A stretch of DNA of 64,000 bases from Pseudomonas chlororaphis subsp. aurantiaca (GCF_013466605.1 NZ_CP059162.1:5766001-5830000); one strand, 5' to 3'; shown: positions 1 through 9,810, counted from the stretch's first letter. Notes: a model not told the origin generated them from the letters alone. Numbers and translations: made by a program.

Positions 1-229
1 AGTATTTGAAACCGATGATCCTAACCATATCTGGGTCGAGTGCGATGGCCGCGGCAAGATCCTCTTTCCCGGCTATCCGGAAGGCTATTACGAGAACCAC
101 TTTCTGCACTCCTTCGAGCTGGAAGACGGCAAAGTAAAACGCAATCGCGAATTCATGAACGTCTTTCAGCAACTGCGCGCCCTGGGTATTCCAGTACCGC
201 AAATCAAACGCGAAGGCATTCCAACTTAA
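1..229 (+). CDS. phzB: PhzB, phenazine biosynthesis protein (3' end only)
   Basis: The window begins inside this gene. The last 75 codons are in frame from base 2 to a TAA at 227-229; the peptide ends QIKREGIPT. PhzA and PhzB are small NTF2/ketosteroid-isomerase-fold proteins that act in the condensation of two PhzF-derived ketone molecules into the tricyclic phenazine precursor. The identification rests on the C-terminal sequence and on its place 23 bp upstream of phzC; in pseudomonads the copy next to phzC is phzB, with the paralogue phzA upstream (outside the window). The truncation is only the window edge. Confidence 0.9.
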   Translation, partial: VFETDDPNHIWVECDGRGKILFPGYPEGYYENHFLHSFELEDGKVKRNREFMNVFQQLRALGIPVPQIKREGIPT

Positions 230-252
230 TCTCTCGTGAGAGTGATCGCATC

Positions 253-1455
253 ATGGAAGACTTACTGAAACGGGTTCTAAGTTGTGAAGCGTTCCAGCAG
301 CCTCAATGGAGCGAACCTTCACAATTGCATGACGCGCAGGCCTACCTCAGGGACAGCGCCCCATTGATTCGAGTGGAAGACATCCTGGTGCTGCGCGCCA
401 CGCTGGCGCGTGTAGCGGCCGGCGAAGCGATGGTCATCCAGTCCGGTGACTGCGCCGAGGACATGGATGAAAGCACTCCCGACCATGTGGCCCGCAAAGC
501 CGCGGTGCTGGACATCCTGGCCGGTACGTTCCGGCTGGTGACCCAGCAACCAGTGGTACGAGTGGGCCGGATTGCCGGGCAGTTTGCCAAGCCGCGTTCC
601 AACAACAACGAACGCATTGGCGATATCGAGTTGCCGGTATATCGCGGCGACATGGTCAACGGCCGCGAGGCCGTCTGCGGCCATCGCCAGCACGATGCGC
701 AACGCCTGGTGCGAGGCTATAGCGCCGCGCGGGACATCATGCAACACCTGGGCTGGAAAGCGTCGGCAAGCCAGGAACAACTCAGCGGTTCACCGGCCTG
801 GACCAGCCACGAAATGCTGGTACTCGACTACGAACTGCCACAACTGCGCCAGGACGAACAGGGCCGGGTGTTTCTCGGTTCTACCCACTGGCCGTGGATC
901 GGCGAGCGTACCCGTCAGTTAACGGGTGCTCACGTGACGCTGCTCAGCGAAGTGCTCAATCCGGTGGCGTGCAAGGTCGGCCCGGACATCACCCGGGACC
1001 AGTTGCTGAGCCTGTGTGAACGCCTGGACTCCCAGCGCGAACCCGGCCGGCTGACCCTGATTGCCCGCATGGGCGCGCAAAAGGTCGCCGATCGCCTGCC
1101 GCCGCTGGTTGAAGCGGTGCGCCAGGCCGGCCACAAGATCATCTGGCTGAGCGACCCGATGCACGGCAACACCATCGTCGCGCCCTGCGGCAACAAGACC
1201 CGCATGGTGCAGGCCATCACCGAGGAAATCACCGCCTTCAAGCATGCCGTGACCTCAGCCGGTGGCGTGGCCGCCGGGCTGCACCTGGAAACCACCCCTG
1301 ACGACGTCAGCGAGTGCGCTTCCGATGCCGCCGGCCTGCATCAGGTCGCCAGCCGCTACAAAAGCCTGTGCGACCCGCGCCTGACCCCCTGGCAGGCCAT
1401 TACCGCGGTGATGGCCTGGAAAAACCAGCCCACCTCAACCCTTGCCTCCTTTTGA
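253..1455 (+). CDS. phzC: PhzC, class II DAHP synthase of phenazine biosynthesis
   Basis: Makes 3-deoxy-D-arabino-heptulosonate 7-phosphate from phosphoenolpyruvate and erythrose 4-phosphate, feeding the shikimate pathway for phenazine production. The 400-residue protein has the type II DAHP synthase landmarks: Cys67 in [53 protein letters not shown] and [11 protein letters not shown] chose ATG 253 because it gives [13 protein letters not shown], which matches the family N-terminus and its usual length of about 400. The frame stays open to base 40, but that extension runs through phzB and has no phzC character. PhzC enzymes are shorter than primary-metabolism type II DAHP synthases, which fits escape from aromatic amino acid feedback (family knowledge). 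phzD follows after 15 bp. Confidence 0.97.
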   Translation: MEDLLKRVLSCEAFQQPQWSEPSQLHDAQAYLRDSAPLIRVEDILVLRATLARVAAGEAMVIQSGDCAEDMDESTPDHVARKAAVLDILAGTFRLVTQQPVVRVGRIAGQFAKPRSNNNERIGDIELPVYRGDMVNGREAVCGHRQHDAQRLVRGYSAARDIMQHLGWKASASQEQLSGSPAWTSHEMLVLDYELPQLRQDEQGRVFLGSTHWPWIGERTRQLTGAHVTLLSEVLNPVACKVGPDITRDQLLSLCERLDSQREPGRLTLIARMGAQKVADRLPPLVEAVRQAGHKIIWLSDPMHGNTIVAPCGNKTRMVQAITEEITAFKHAVTSAGGVAAGLHLETTPDDVSECASDAAGLHQVASRYKSLCDPRLTPWQAITAVMAWKNQPTSTLASF

Positions 1456-1470
1456 CTGGAGTTTGTCGAC

Positions 1471-2094
1471 ATGACCGGCATTCCATCGATCGTCCCTTAC
1501 GTCTTGCCTACTTCGCGCGACCTGCCCGTCAACCTCGCGCAATGGAGCATCGACCCCGAGCGTGCCGTGCTGCTGGTGCATGACATGCAGCGCTACTTCC
1601 TGCGGCCCTTGCCCGACGCCCTGCGTGAACAGGTCGTGAGCAATGCCGCGCGCATTCGCCAGTGGGCCGCCGACAACGGCGTCCCGGTGGCCTACACCGC
1701 CCAACCTGGCAGCATGAGCGAGGAGCAACGCGGGCTGCTCAAGGATTTCTGGGGCCCGGGCATGAAGGCCAGCCCCGCCGACCGCGAGGTGGTCGACGCC
1801 CTGACCCCCAAGCCCAGTGACTGGCTGCTGACCAAGTGGCGCTACAGCGCGTTCTTCAACTCCGACCTGCTGGAACGCATGCGCGCCAACAAGCGCGATC
1901 AGTTGATCCTGTGCGGGGTGTACGCCCATGTCGGGGTACTGATTTCCACCGTGGATGCCTACTCCAACGATATCCAGCCCTTCCTCGTTGCCGACGCGAT
2001 CGCCGACTTCAGCAAGGAGCACCACTGGATGGCCATCGAATACGCCGCCAGCCGTTGCGCCATGGTCATCACCACCGACGAGGTGGTGCTATGA
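1471..2094 (+). CDS. phzD: PhzD, isochorismatase-fold 2-amino-2-deoxyisochorismate hydrolase
   Basis: Hydrolyses 2-amino-2-deoxyisochorismate (made by PhzE) to trans-2,3-dihydro-3-hydroxyanthranilate and pyruvate. The protein is 207 residues, the family length. Asp38 in [10 protein letters not shown] and Lys122 in [10 protein letters not shown] are at the catalytic positions known for PhzD. The position that carries a nucleophilic Cys in other isochorismatase-fold hydrolases reads CGVYAHVG without that Cys, as expected for PhzD. A GGAG lies about 10 bases before the ATG. The stop TGA overlaps the phzE ATG (ATGA at 2091-2094), indicating translational coupling. Confidence 0.97.
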   Translation: MTGIPSIVPYVLPTSRDLPVNLAQWSIDPERAVLLVHDMQRYFLRPLPDALREQVVSNAARIRQWAADNGVPVAYTAQPGSMSEEQRGLLKDFWGPGMKASPADREVVDALTPKPSDWLLTKWRYSAFFNSDLLERMRANKRDQLILCGVYAHVGVLISTVDAYSNDIQPFLVADAIADFSKEHHWMAIEYAASRCAMVITTDEVVL

Positions 2095-4001
2095 GCCAAG
2101 CCGCCCGTCTCATGGAGCGCATCCTGCAACCGGCTCCCGAGCCGTTTGCCCTGTTGTACCGCCCGGAATCCAGCGGGCCCGGCCTGCTGGATGTGCTGAT
2201 CGGCGAAATGTCGGAACCGCAGGTCCTGGCCGATATCGACTTGCCTGCCACCTCGATCGGCGCGCCTCGCCTGGATGTACTGACGCTGATCCCCTACCGC
2301 CAGATCGCCGAACGCGGTTTCGAGGCGGTGGACGATCAGTCGCCGCTGCTGGCGATGAAAATCACCGAGCAGCAATCCATCAGCATCGAACGCTTGCTGG
2401 GATTGCTGCCCAACGTGCCGATCCAGTTGGATAGCGAACGCTTCGACCTCAGCGACGCGAGCTACGCCGAGATCGTCAGCCAGGTGATCGCCAACGAAAT
2501 CGGCTCCGGGGAAGGCGCCAACTTCGTCATCAAGCGCACCTTCCTGGCCGAGATCAGCGAGTACGGCCCGGCCAGTGCGCTGTCGTTCTTCCGCCATCTG
2601 CTGGAACGGGAGAAAGGCGCCTACTGGACGTTCATCATCCACACCGGCAGCCGTACCTTTGTGGGAGCGTCCCCCGAGCGCCACATCAGCATCAAGGATG
2701 GGCTCGCGGTGATGAACCCCATCAGCGGCACTTACCGCTATCCGCCCGCCGGCCCCAACCTGACCGAAGTCATGGACTTCCTGGCGGATCGCAAGGAAGC
2801 CGACGAGCTCTACATGGTGGTGGATGAAGAGCTGAAAATGATGGCGCGCATTTGTGAGGACGGCGGCCACGTCCTCGGCCCTTACCTCAAGGAAATGGCG
2901 CACCTGGCCCACACCGAGTACTTCATCGAAGGCAAGACCCATCGCGATGTACGGGAAATTCTGCGCGAAACCCTGTTTGCGCCCACCGTCACCGGCAGCC
3001 CGCTGGAAAGCGCCTGCCGGGTCATCCAGCGTTATGAGCCGCAAGGCCGCGCGTATTACAGCGGCATGGCCGCGCTGATCGGCAGCGATGGCAAGGGCGG
3101 GCGCTCCCTGGACTCGGCGATCCTGATTCGCACCGCCGACATCGATAACAGCGGCCAGGTGCGGATCAGCGTGGGTTCGACCATCGTGCGCCATTCCGAC
3201 CCGATGACCGAGGCTGCCGAAAGCCGGGCCAAGGCCACTGGCCTGATCAGCGCACTGAAAAACCAGGCGCCGTCGCGTTTCGGCAACCACCTGCAAGTGC
3301 GCGCCGCATTGGCCAACCGCAATGCCTACGTCTCGGACTTCTGGTTGATGGACAGCCAGCAGCGGGAGCAGATCCAGGCCGACTTCAATGGGCGCCAGGT
3401 GCTGATCGTCGACGCCGAAGACACCTTCACCTCGATGATCGCCAAGCAACTGCGGGCCCTGGGCCTGGTGGTGACGGTGTGCAGCTTCAGCGACGAATAC
3501 AGCTTTGACGGCTACGACCTGGTCATCATGGGCCCCGGCCCCGGCAACCCGAGCGAAGTCCAACAGCCGAAAATCAACCACCTGCACGTGGCCATCCGCT
3601 CCTTGCTCAGCCAGCAGCGGCCGTTCCTGGCGGTGTGCCTGAGCCATCAGGTGCTGAGCTTGTGCCTGGGCCTGGAACTGCAACGCAAAGCCATTCCCAA
3701 CCAGGGCGTGCAAAAACAGATCGACCTGTTCGGCACCACCGAACGGGTGGGTTTCTACAACACCTTCGCCGCCCAGAGCTCGAGTGACCGCCTGGACATC
3801 GACGGCATCGGCACCGTCGAAATCAGCCGCGACAGCGAGACCGGCGAGGTGCATGCCCTGCGTGGACCGTCGTTTGCCTCCATGCAGTTTCATGCCGAGT
3901 CGCTGCTGACCCAGGAAGGTCCGCGCATCATCGCCGACCTGCTGCGGCACGCCCTGATCCACACACCTGTCGAGAACAACGCTTCGGCCGCCGGGAGATA
4001 A
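2091..4001 (+). CDS. phzE: PhzE, 2-amino-2-deoxyisochorismate synthase (synthase-glutaminase fusion)
   Basis: Converts chorismate plus glutamine-derived ammonia to 2-amino-2-deoxyisochorismate, the branch point into phenazines. The 636-residue protein fuses two domains. Residues about 1-430 are an anthranilate-synthase-type chorismate-binding domain ([66 protein letters not shown]). Residues about 433-625 are a class I glutamine amidotransferase ([11 protein letters not shown], nucleophile Cys516 in [10 protein letters not shown], and MQFHAES with the catalytic His). ATG 2091 was chosen because it overlaps the phzD stop and gives family length; ATG 2124 is the next in-frame possibility. phzF begins 2 bases after the stop. 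Confidence 0.97.
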   Translation: MSQAARLMERILQPAPEPFALLYRPESSGPGLLDVLIGEMSEPQVLADIDLPATSIGAPRLDVLTLIPYRQIAERGFEAVDDQSPLLAMKITEQQSISIERLLGLLPNVPIQLDSERFDLSDASYAEIVSQVIANEIGSGEGANFVIKRTFLAEISEYGPASALSFFRHLLEREKGAYWTFIIHTGSRTFVGASPERHISIKDGLAVMNPISGTYRYPPAGPNLTEVMDFLADRKEADELYMVVDEELKMMARICEDGGHVLGPYLKEMAHLAHTEYFIEGKTHRDVREILRETLFAPTVTGSPLESACRVIQRYEPQGRAYYSGMAALIGSDGKGGRSLDSAILIRTADIDNSGQVRISVGSTIVRHSDPMTEAAESRAKATGLISALKNQAPSRFGNHLQVRAALANRNAYVSDFWLMDSQQREQIQADFNGRQVLIVDAEDTFTSMIAKQLRALGLVVTVCSFSDEYSFDGYDLVIMGPGPGNPSEVQQPKINHLHVAIRSLLSQQRPFLAVCLSHQVLSLCLGLELQRKAIPNQGVQKQIDLFGTTERVGFYNTFAAQSSSDRLDIDGIGTVEISRDSETGEVHALRGPSFASMQFHAESLLTQEGPRIIADLLRHALIHTPVENNASAAGR

Positions 4002-4003
4002 CC

Positions 4004-4840
4004 ATGCACAACTACGTCATCATCGACGCCTTTGCCAGCGTCCCGCTGGAAGGCAATCCGGTCGCGGTGTTCTTTGACGCCGATGACTTGTCGGCCGAGC
4101 AAATGCAACGCATCGCCCGGGAGATGAACCTGTCGGAAACCACCTTCGTGCTCAAGCCACGTAACTGTGGTGATGCGCTGATCCGGATCTTCACCCCGGT
4201 CAACGAACTGCCCTTCGCCGGGCACCCGTTGCTGGGCACGGCCATTGCCCTGGGTGCGCGCACCGACAATCACCGGCTGTTCCTGGAAACCCAGATGGGC
4301 ACCATCGCCTTTGAGCTGGAGCGCCAGAACGGCAGCGTCATCGCCGCCAGCATGGACCAGCCGATACCGACCTGGACGGCCCTGGGGCGCGACGCCGAAT
4401 TGCTCAAGGCCCTGGGCATCAGCGACTCGACCTTTCCCATCGAGATCTATCACAACGGCCCGCGCCATGTGTTTGTCGGCCTGCCGAGCATCGCCGCGCT
4501 GTCGGCCCTGCACCCCGACCACCGTGCCCTGTGCAGCTTCCACGACATGGCCATCAACTGTTTTGCCGGTGCAGGACGGCGCTGGCGCAGCCGGATGTTC
4601 TCGCCGGCCTATGGGGTGGTCGAGGATGCGGCCACGGGCTCCGCTGCCGGGCCCTTGGCGATCCATCTGGCGCGGCATGGCCAGATCGAGTTCGGCCAGC
4701 AGATCGAAATTCTTCAGGGCGTGGAAATCGGCCGCCCTTCACTCATGTTCGCCCGGGCCGAGGGCCGCGCCGATCAACTGACGCGGGTCGAAGTATCAGG
4801 CAATGGCATCACCTTCGGACGGGGGACCATCGTTCTATGA
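4004..4840 (+). CDS. phzF: PhzF, trans-2,3-dihydro-3-hydroxyanthranilate isomerase
   Basis: Isomerises trans-2,3-dihydro-3-hydroxyanthranilate to the unstable ketone that is condensed by PhzA/B. The 278-residue protein has the diaminopimelate-epimerase-like fold signature. The general acid/base Glu45 is in MNLSETTF, and Asp208 is in [14 protein letters not shown], the positions described for Phz[17 protein letters not shown] is the family's other conserved block. No Cys pair of true DapF enzymes is present, which supports PhzF over epimerase. The stop overlaps the phzG start by 4 bases. Confidence 0.97.
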   Translation: MHNYVIIDAFASVPLEGNPVAVFFDADDLSAEQMQRIAREMNLSETTFVLKPRNCGDALIRIFTPVNELPFAGHPLLGTAIALGARTDNHRLFLETQMGTIAFELERQNGSVIAASMDQPIPTWTALGRDAELLKALGISDSTFPIEIYHNGPRHVFVGLPSIAALSALHPDHRALCSFHDMAINCFAGAGRRWRSRMFSPAYGVVEDAATGSAAGPLAIHLARHGQIEFGQQIEILQGVEIGRPSLMFARAEGRADQLTRVEVSGNGITFGRGTIVL

Positions 4841-5505
4841 ACAGTTCAGTACTAGGCAAACCGCTGTTGGGTAAAGGCATGTCGGAATCGCTGACCGGCA
4901 CCCTGGATGCGCCGTTCCCCGAGTACCAGAAGCCGCCTGCCGATCCCATGAGCGTGCTGCACAACTGGCTCGAACGCGCACGCCGCGTGAGCATTCGCGA
5001 ACCCCGTGCGCTGGCGCTGGCCACGGCTGACAGCCAGGGCCGGCCTTCGACGCGCATCGTGGTGATCAGTGAGATCAGTGACACCGGGGTAATGTTCAGC
5101 ACCCATGCCGGAAGCCAGAAAGGCCGCGAACTCACAGAGAACCCCTGGGCCTCGGGCACGCTGTATTGGCGCGAAACCAGCCAGCAGATCATCCTCAATG
5201 GCCAGGCCGTGCGCATGCCGGATGCCAAGGCTGACGAGGCCTGGTTGAAGCGCCCTTATGCCACGCATCCGATGTCATCGGCGTCTCGCCAGAGTGAAGA
5301 GCTCACGGATGTCGAGGCCCTGCGCAACGCCGCCAGGAAACTGGCCGAAGTTCAAGGTCCGCTACCGCGTCCCGAGGGTTATTGCGTGTTTGAGTTGCGC
5401 CTTGAATCGTTGGAGTTCTGGGGTAACGGCCAGGATCGCCTGCATGAACGCTTGCGGTATGACCGCAGCGATACGGGCTGGAAGGTGCGGCGTCTGCAAC
5501 CCTGA
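4837..5505 (+). CDS. phzG: PhzG, FMN-dependent oxidase of phenazine biosynthesis
   Basis: PhzG is a pyridoxine-5'-phosphate-oxidase-like flavoprotein (split-barrel FMN fold) that oxidises the tricyclic dihydrophenazine intermediates toward phenazine-1-carboxylic acid. The 222-residue protein shows the expected blocks: [75 protein letters not shown] and the C-terminal [20 protein letters not shown] 4837 is used because it overlaps the phzF stop (ATGA) and yields the N-terminus [14 protein letters not shown]; Met15 at 4879 is a possible internal start. It ends the tightly coupled part of the operon; a 134-base gap separates it from phzH. Confidence 0.96.
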   Translation: MNSSVLGKPLLGKGMSESLTGTLDAPFPEYQKPPADPMSVLHNWLERARRVSIREPRALALATADSQGRPSTRIVVISEISDTGVMFSTHAGSQKGRELTENPWASGTLYWRETSQQIILNGQAVRMPDAKADEAWLKRPYATHPMSSASRQSEELTDVEALRNAARKLAEVQGPLPRPEGYCVFELRLESLEFWGNGQDRLHERLRYDRSDTGWKVRRLQP

Positions 5506-5558
5506 ATAACGCGATTGGTCTTCTTCCTTTCGGCGAGGATGAAGGTCAGTAACCGAAC

Positions 5559-5581
5559 GAGTCAGCCAAGGAGGCTGACTC
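5559..5581 (+). promoter_or_regulatory. Hairpin with AAGGA loop upstream of phzH, candidate RsmA/RsmE site
   Basis: A perfect 9-bp stem (gagtcagcc / ggctgactc) closes a 5-base loop, aagga. The sequence across the loop, cAaGGAgg, fits the CANGGANG core bound by CsrA/RsmA/RsmE proteins, and presentation in a hairpin loop is the preferred context. It lies 58 bases before the phzH ATG in the phzG-phzH spacer. No T-run follows, so it does not read as an intrinsic terminator. Binding and effect are inferred, not shown. Confidence 0.5.
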
Positions 5582-5639
5582 ACTGAAGACGCTCCGACGG
5601 ACCTGGCGCGGCTCAACTATTCATTACAGGAGTTATTAA

Positions 5640-7472
5640 ATGTGTGGTCTCACAGGATGGGTGGACTATACGCGCAGGCTCGAAGGGGAAGACCCTGCAA
5701 TTCGTGCCATGACCAATACGCTCGCACTTCGCGGGCCTGATGCCGAAGGCATATGGAAACATCGACACGCCCTTCTGGGGCATCGACGGCTGGCGGTCAT
5801 CGACCTGAGCGGCGGTATCCAGCCGATGGTCTATCGCTTTGCGGACGGCCAGGAGGTCTCGCTGGTCTACACAGGGGAGGTCTACAACCACGATGCATTG
5901 CGCGACCAGCTACGGCAGGCGGGGCATGAGTTTCAGACTCGCAGCGATACCGAGGTCGTGCTGCATGCCTACCTGGAATGGGGCGAGCGTTGCTGTGATC
6001 ACCTGACCGGCATGTTCGCCTTTGCCCTGTTCGACGGACGCGATGGCCACCTGCTTCTGGTACGCGATCGCCTTGGGATCAAGCCGCTGTTCTATGCCCG
6101 GCATCGTGAAGGGCTGCTCTTCGGCTCGGAGATCAAGGCCATCCTGGCTCACCCGGAATTCACCACGGGGCTGGAGGTGACAGGGTTGGTCGACGTGCTC
6201 ACGCTGTCGAAGGGAACCGCCCAGACGCCTTTCAGGAACCTGATGGAGCTGCTTCCCGGCCACTTCCTGTCCTGGCGCCCCAATGGGCAGATGAAGATCC
6301 AGTGCTACTGGAAGGTACGCCGCCAGGAGCACCAGGACGACCTGCAGACGACCGTGCAACAGACCCGCGAGTTGGTCACCCACGCGCTGGGCTCGCAGTT
6401 GTATGCCGACGTTCCCGTGTGCTCGCTGCTGTCCGGCGGGCTCGACTCCACCACCCTCACGGCTATCGCGCAACGTATCGTCAAGGCGAAGACCGGCGGG
6501 GATATCAATTCCTTTTCGGTGGACTTCACTGGCCAGTCCGCGCAGTTCAAGAGCGATGACCTGCGTCCCGACCAGGACCAGCCCTTTGCCCTGTTGGCCG
6601 CGAAGTTCATCGGTAGCCGGCACCAGACTGTCCTCATCGACAACGAGGAACTGGTCTCCGACCTGGCGCGCGAGGAAGTGTTCCGCGCCAAGGACGTGCC
6701 GTTCACCTTCGGCGACATGGATACCTCGTTGAACCTGTTGTTCAGGGAAATTCGCAAGCACTCCACGGTGGCCATCTCGGGAGAAGGTGCCGATGAGGTC
6801 TTCGGTGGCTATGGCTGGTTCCGTGATCCTCAGGTCATAGCCTCCGCGTCCTTTCCATGGTCGTCGCGGGTGAAGTTGCCGGCCGGTTTCATCAATGCCG
6901 ACTTCAACCGCCAATGCGATCTCGCCCAGTACCAACAGGCGAGCTACGACGATGCCCTGCGCCAGGTCGAACACCTGGCACACGACAGCCCGCACGAGCG
7001 CCGGATGCGCGAGCTTTGCCACATGCACCTGAAACGCTGGATGGTGATGCTGCTGGACCGCAAGGACCGTTTGAGCATGTGCAACAGCCTCGAGGTACGT
7101 GTGCCGTTCACCGATCACGAACTGGTCGAGTACGTCTATAACGTGCCTTGGTCGATCAAGAGCAAGGATGGCGAGGAGAAGTGGTTGCTCAAGCAGGCCT
7201 GTGCCGACTTCGTACCGGAGGCGGTGATCAAACGCCGGAAGAGCCCCTATCCGACCTCGGCCGACCTGGGCTACGAACGCTTCCTTCGCCAGAGTGCCCG
7301 GCAGCTTCTGCAGGACACGGGGAACCCGGTGTTCGGCATCGTATCCCACGCCTATATGGCCGAAGAACTGCGCCAGCCCGAGGGCTACTTCAATACGCAG
7401 ATGAGCCGGCACAACCTGGAAACAGCACTGGCGCTGGATGCCTGGCTACGCTTGCACGGGATCTCGGTCTGA
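5640..7472 (+). CDS. phzH: PhzH, phenazine-1-carboxylate amidotransferase (AsnB family)
   Basis: PhzH uses glutamine to amidate phenazine-1-carboxylic acid to phenazine-1-carboxamide. The 610-residue protein has asparagine-synthetase-B architecture. The N-terminal class II glutaminase domain spans residues about 2-200 (nucleophile Cys2 in MCGLTGWVDY, LALRGPDAEG, GHRRLAVIDLSGG). The synthetase domain from about 240 has the ATP P-loop SLLSGGLDSTTLTAI and SGEGADEVFGGYGWF. A good ribosome-binding site, acaggag, precedes the ATG. phzH after phzG characterises carboxamide-making P. chlororaphis strains; strains with the hydroxylase phzO at this place make 2-hydroxyphenazines. AsnB itself is the alternative, but the location and N-terminus argue for PhzH. 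Confidence 0.93.
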   Translation: MCGLTGWVDYTRRLEGEDPAIRAMTNTLALRGPDAEGIWKHRHALLGHRRLAVIDLSGGIQPMVYRFADGQEVSLVYTGEVYNHDALRDQLRQAGHEFQTRSDTEVVLHAYLEWGERCCDHLTGMFAFALFDGRDGHLLLVRDRLGIKPLFYARHREGLLFGSEIKAILAHPEFTTGLEVTGLVDVLTLSKGTAQTPFRNLMELLPGHFLSWRPNGQMKIQCYWKVRRQEHQDDLQTTVQQTRELVTHALGSQLYADVPVCSLLSGGLDSTTLTAIAQRIVKAKTGGDINSFSVDFTGQSAQFKSDDLRPDQDQPFALLAAKFIGSRHQTVLIDNEELVSDLAREEVFRAKDVPFTFGDMDTSLNLLFREIRKHSTVAISGEGADEVFGGYGWFRDPQVIASASFPWSSRVKLPAGFINADFNRQCDLAQYQQASYDDALRQVEHLAHDSPHERRMRELCHMHLKRWMVMLLDRKDRLSMCNSLEVRVPFTDHELVEYVYNVPWSIKSKDGEEKWLLKQACADFVPEAVIKRRKSPYPTSADLGYERFLRQSARQLLQDTGNPVFGIVSHAYMAEELRQPEGYFNTQMSRHNLETALALDAWLRLHGISV

Positions 7473-7923
7473 GACGAGCCAGGTTTGCCGGCGCCCCCTT
7501 CGTTCGAGCCATGCCACCCTGGCAGGCTCGTTCAGTTGTAGCGGTCAGCCTGTCGCCGGTTGGCTTGCCACCCGTACCGAACGTCAGTAGGGCGCTTGGG
7601 CCGGGTGGCATCCGGGAACGCAGTGAAACGCGTCGCCTGGTTCCAGCCCAGGCGCTGGCCACCGAAGAAAACACGGCGCTCGGCAGCGCCCATGCACACC
7701 GGCGCGCCGCGCTTTCATGGCAAAGCCCAAGCCCCGTCCCTGCCCCTCCCAAGCGCCACCACCCGCCACCTCCAGGCCAGCGTCTGGCATCGGGTCTTGC
7801 CCAGAAGCGCCAGCCATATCGGCACCGTAGCGATCAACAAAAGGCCCAGCATGGGCTTGCTCACTGCTGTACATTCCTCCCCACGGACGACACATCATTT
7901 ACCCAGTGAACGGAGTTCAACGC
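7473..7923. other. Spacer between phzH and ggt, no confident gene
   Basis: A 451-base stretch separates the phenazine operon from ggt. Just after phzH, acgagcc (7474-7480) and ggctcgt (7525-7531) could pair over a long loop, but no T-run follows. The minus strand holds a small frame interrupted by one stop (entered separately at 7532-7864). I see no clear terminator, repeat or mobile element. Confidence 0.5.
7532..7864 (-). pseudogene. Possible small membrane protein gene interrupted by one in-frame stop
   Basis: On the minus strand, GTG 7864 is preceded by GGAGG 11 bases upstream. It starts a 49-residue frame with one hydrophobic segment (MLGLLLIATVPIWLALLG, residues about 5-22), ending at TGA 7715-7717. 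Directly after the stop the same frame continues for about 60 codons with Pseudomonas-like codon choice (RRVFFGGQRLGWNQATRF and FPDATRPKRPTDVRYGWQ) to a TGA at 7532. This may be one protein of about 110 residues broken by a stop, two small coupled ORFs, or chance. I recognise neither half. The open plus-strand reading frames across the same bases have no visible protein character. Confidence 0.25.
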
Positions 7924-9762
7924 GTGTTCTCGACCCTCAATCCGCGTCATCGCCGGCTTGCCAGTTTCTCGCTGATAGCCGTCGCCCTCAGCCTCGCCGC
8001 CTGCAACGCTTCCGCCCCCTCCCACACCGCCCTGCCCCCCGCCCCGGAAATCGCTTCGGGTTATCGCACCGACCTGCAAGTGCAGCACGCCGACCAGCAT
8101 ATGGCGGCCGCGGCCAACCCGTTGGCGGCCGAAGCCGGGCGCGAGATGTTGCGCAAGGGCGGTTCGGCAATCGATGCGGCGATTGCCATGCAAGCGGTGC
8201 TGACCCTGGTGGAGCCGCAATCGTCGGGCATCGGCGGCGGGGCCTTGATCGTGCTCTGGGACGGCAAGGCCGTGCGCACTTATGACGGTCGCGAAACCGC
8301 GCCGGCCGGGGCCACCGAGAAGTTGTTCCTGCAGGCCGACGGCAAACCCATGCCGTTCCCCCAGGCGCAGATCGGCGGCCGCTCGGTGGGTACGCCTGGG
8401 GTGTTGCGGGCCCTGGAACTGGCCCATAAAAAACACGGCCGCCTGCCGTGGGCGCAACTGTTCGAGCCGGCGATCCGCCTGGCGGACCAGGGCTTCCCGA
8501 TCTCCCCGCGCCTGCACAGCATGATCGTCGCCGACCCGTACCTGGCGAAATCGCCGGACATGGCGGCCTACTTCCTGAATGCCGATGGCACGCCGAAAGC
8601 CGTCGGCACCCTGCTGAAAAACCCGCAGTTGGCCGCGGTGCTCGAGCGCATCGCCAAAGAAGGCCCGAACGCCTTGTACCAAGGCCCGGTCGCCCGGGAA
8701 ATCGTCGCCAAGGTGCAGGGCCACGCCAACCCGGGCAGCCTGTCGCTCAACGACCTGCAAGGCTACCGCGCCAAGGAGCGCGAACCGCTGTGCACCGGCT
8801 ACAAGCGCTGGCAGGTCTGCGGCATGCCACCGCCCTCCTCGGGCGGGATCGCCCTGGCGCAGATCCTCGGCACCCTGCAGGCGCTGGAAGCCCGCGACCC
8901 GCGTTATGCACTGCCACCGCTGAAACCGGTCAAGACCAGCCTGCCGGCCGGCCTGGAACCGGCGCCTGAAGCCGTGCACCTGATCGCCGAGGCCGAACGC
9001 CTGGCCTATGCCGATCGCGCGTTGTACGTGGCGGATTCGGACTTCGCCCCGGTGCCGATCGCCGGCCTGGTCGCCCCGCGGTACCTGGCGCAGCGTGCCG
9101 CCTTGATCGGCGAGCGCAGCATGGCCAAGGCCGAGCCCGGCAAGCCCCAGGGCATCCAGGTGGCCTATGCCCCGGACCGCTCGCCGATGCGCATTTCCAC
9201 CTCGCAAGTGGTGGCCGTGGATGACCAGGGCGGCGCGGTGTCCATGACCACCACCGTGGAAGCCGCCTTCGGCTCGCACCTGATGGTCCAGGGCTTCATG
9301 CTCAACAACCAGATGACCGACTTCTCCTTCGTCCCCGAAGAGAACGGCCAGCCGGTGGCCAACCGCGTCCAGCCGGGCAAACGCCCACGCTCGTCCATGG
9401 CACCGACCCTGGTCTTCGACCGCAACAGCGGTGAACTGCTGGCTACCGTCGGCTCGCCGGGCGGCTCGCAGATCATCGAGTACGTGGCCAAGTCGGTGAT
9501 CGGCATGCTCGACTGGAACCTCGACCCGCAAGCCGCCATCAGCCTGCCCAACTTCGGCAGCCGCAACGGCCCGACCGAACTGGAGCAAGGCCAGTTCACA
9601 CCTGGGTTGAAAGCGGCGCTGAAAGCCAAGGGGCATGAGCTGACCGATATCGACATGACCAGCGGTACCCAGGCGATCGTGCGGGTGCGCGATGCCCAGG
9701 GTAAAACCTCGTGGGCCGGTGGCGCCGATCCACGGCGCGAAGGGGCCGCGTTGGGGGATTGA
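7924..9762 (+). CDS. ggt: Gamma-glutamyltransferase, lipoprotein form
   Basis: Transfers or hydrolyses the gamma-glutamyl group of glutathione and related peptides in the periplasm. The 612-residue N-terminal-nucleophile proenzyme shows AAANPLAAEAGREMLRKGGS, SSGIGGGALIVLWDG and DGRETAPAGA in the large subunit. The likely autocleavage site is Thr426 in RISTSQVV, followed by small-subunit blocks FMLNNQMTDFS, GKRPRSSMAPTLV and VGSPGGSQII. The N-terminus has a signal peptide ending in a lipobox (SLAAC), so it is probably membrane-anchored. GTG 7924 was preferred to GTG 7906 because cggag lies 8 bases before it and it gives a compact signal peptide. A terminator follows 20 bases after the stop. 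Confidence 0.93.
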   Translation: MFSTLNPRHRRLASFSLIAVALSLAACNASAPSHTALPPAPEIASGYRTDLQVQHADQHMAAAANPLAAEAGREMLRKGGSAIDAAIAMQAVLTLVEPQSSGIGGGALIVLWDGKAVRTYDGRETAPAGATEKLFLQADGKPMPFPQAQIGGRSVGTPGVLRALELAHKKHGRLPWAQLFEPAIRLADQGFPISPRLHSMIVADPYLAKSPDMAAYFLNADGTPKAVGTLLKNPQLAAVLERIAKEGPNALYQGPVAREIVAKVQGHANPGSLSLNDLQGYRAKEREPLCTGYKRWQVCGMPPPSSGGIALAQILGTLQALEARDPRYALPPLKPVKTSLPAGLEPAPEAVHLIAEAERLAYADRALYVADSDFAPVPIAGLVAPRYLAQRAALIGERSMAKAEPGKPQGIQVAYAPDRSPMRISTSQVVAVDDQGGAVSMTTTVEAAFGSHLMVQGFMLNNQMTDFSFVPEENGQPVANRVQPGKRPRSSMAPTLVFDRNSGELLATVGSPGGSQIIEYVAKSVIGMLDWNLDPQAAISLPNFGSRNGPTELEQGQFTPGLKAALKAKGHELTDIDMTSGTQAIVRVRDAQGKTSWAGGADPRREGAALGD

Positions 9763-9781
9763 GGCCAACGCCGGAAACCAC

Positions 9782-9810
9782 AAGGGCTTGCCGCGAGGCA
9801 GGCCCTTTTT
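9782..9810 (+). terminator. Intrinsic terminator after ggt
   Basis: A GC-rich hairpin (aagggcttgcc, loop around gcg, then ggcaggccctt) is followed directly by a run of T. It lies 20 bases after the ggt stop codon on the same strand. Confidence 0.8.

Noticed and set aside
40..252. Upstream extension of the phzC frame to base 40
   Set aside because: Bases 40-229 encode the end of phzB in another frame; the extension carries no phzC-like sequence and ATG 253 gives the family N-terminus.
1959..3962. A 667-codon minus-strand frame opposite phzE
   Set aside because: Antisense shadow; no motif, and phzE has all its active-site residues on the other strand.
7861..9783. Long minus-strand frame opposite ggt
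   Set aside because: Shadow of ggt; the sense strand has the signal peptide, catalytic Thr and family blocks.
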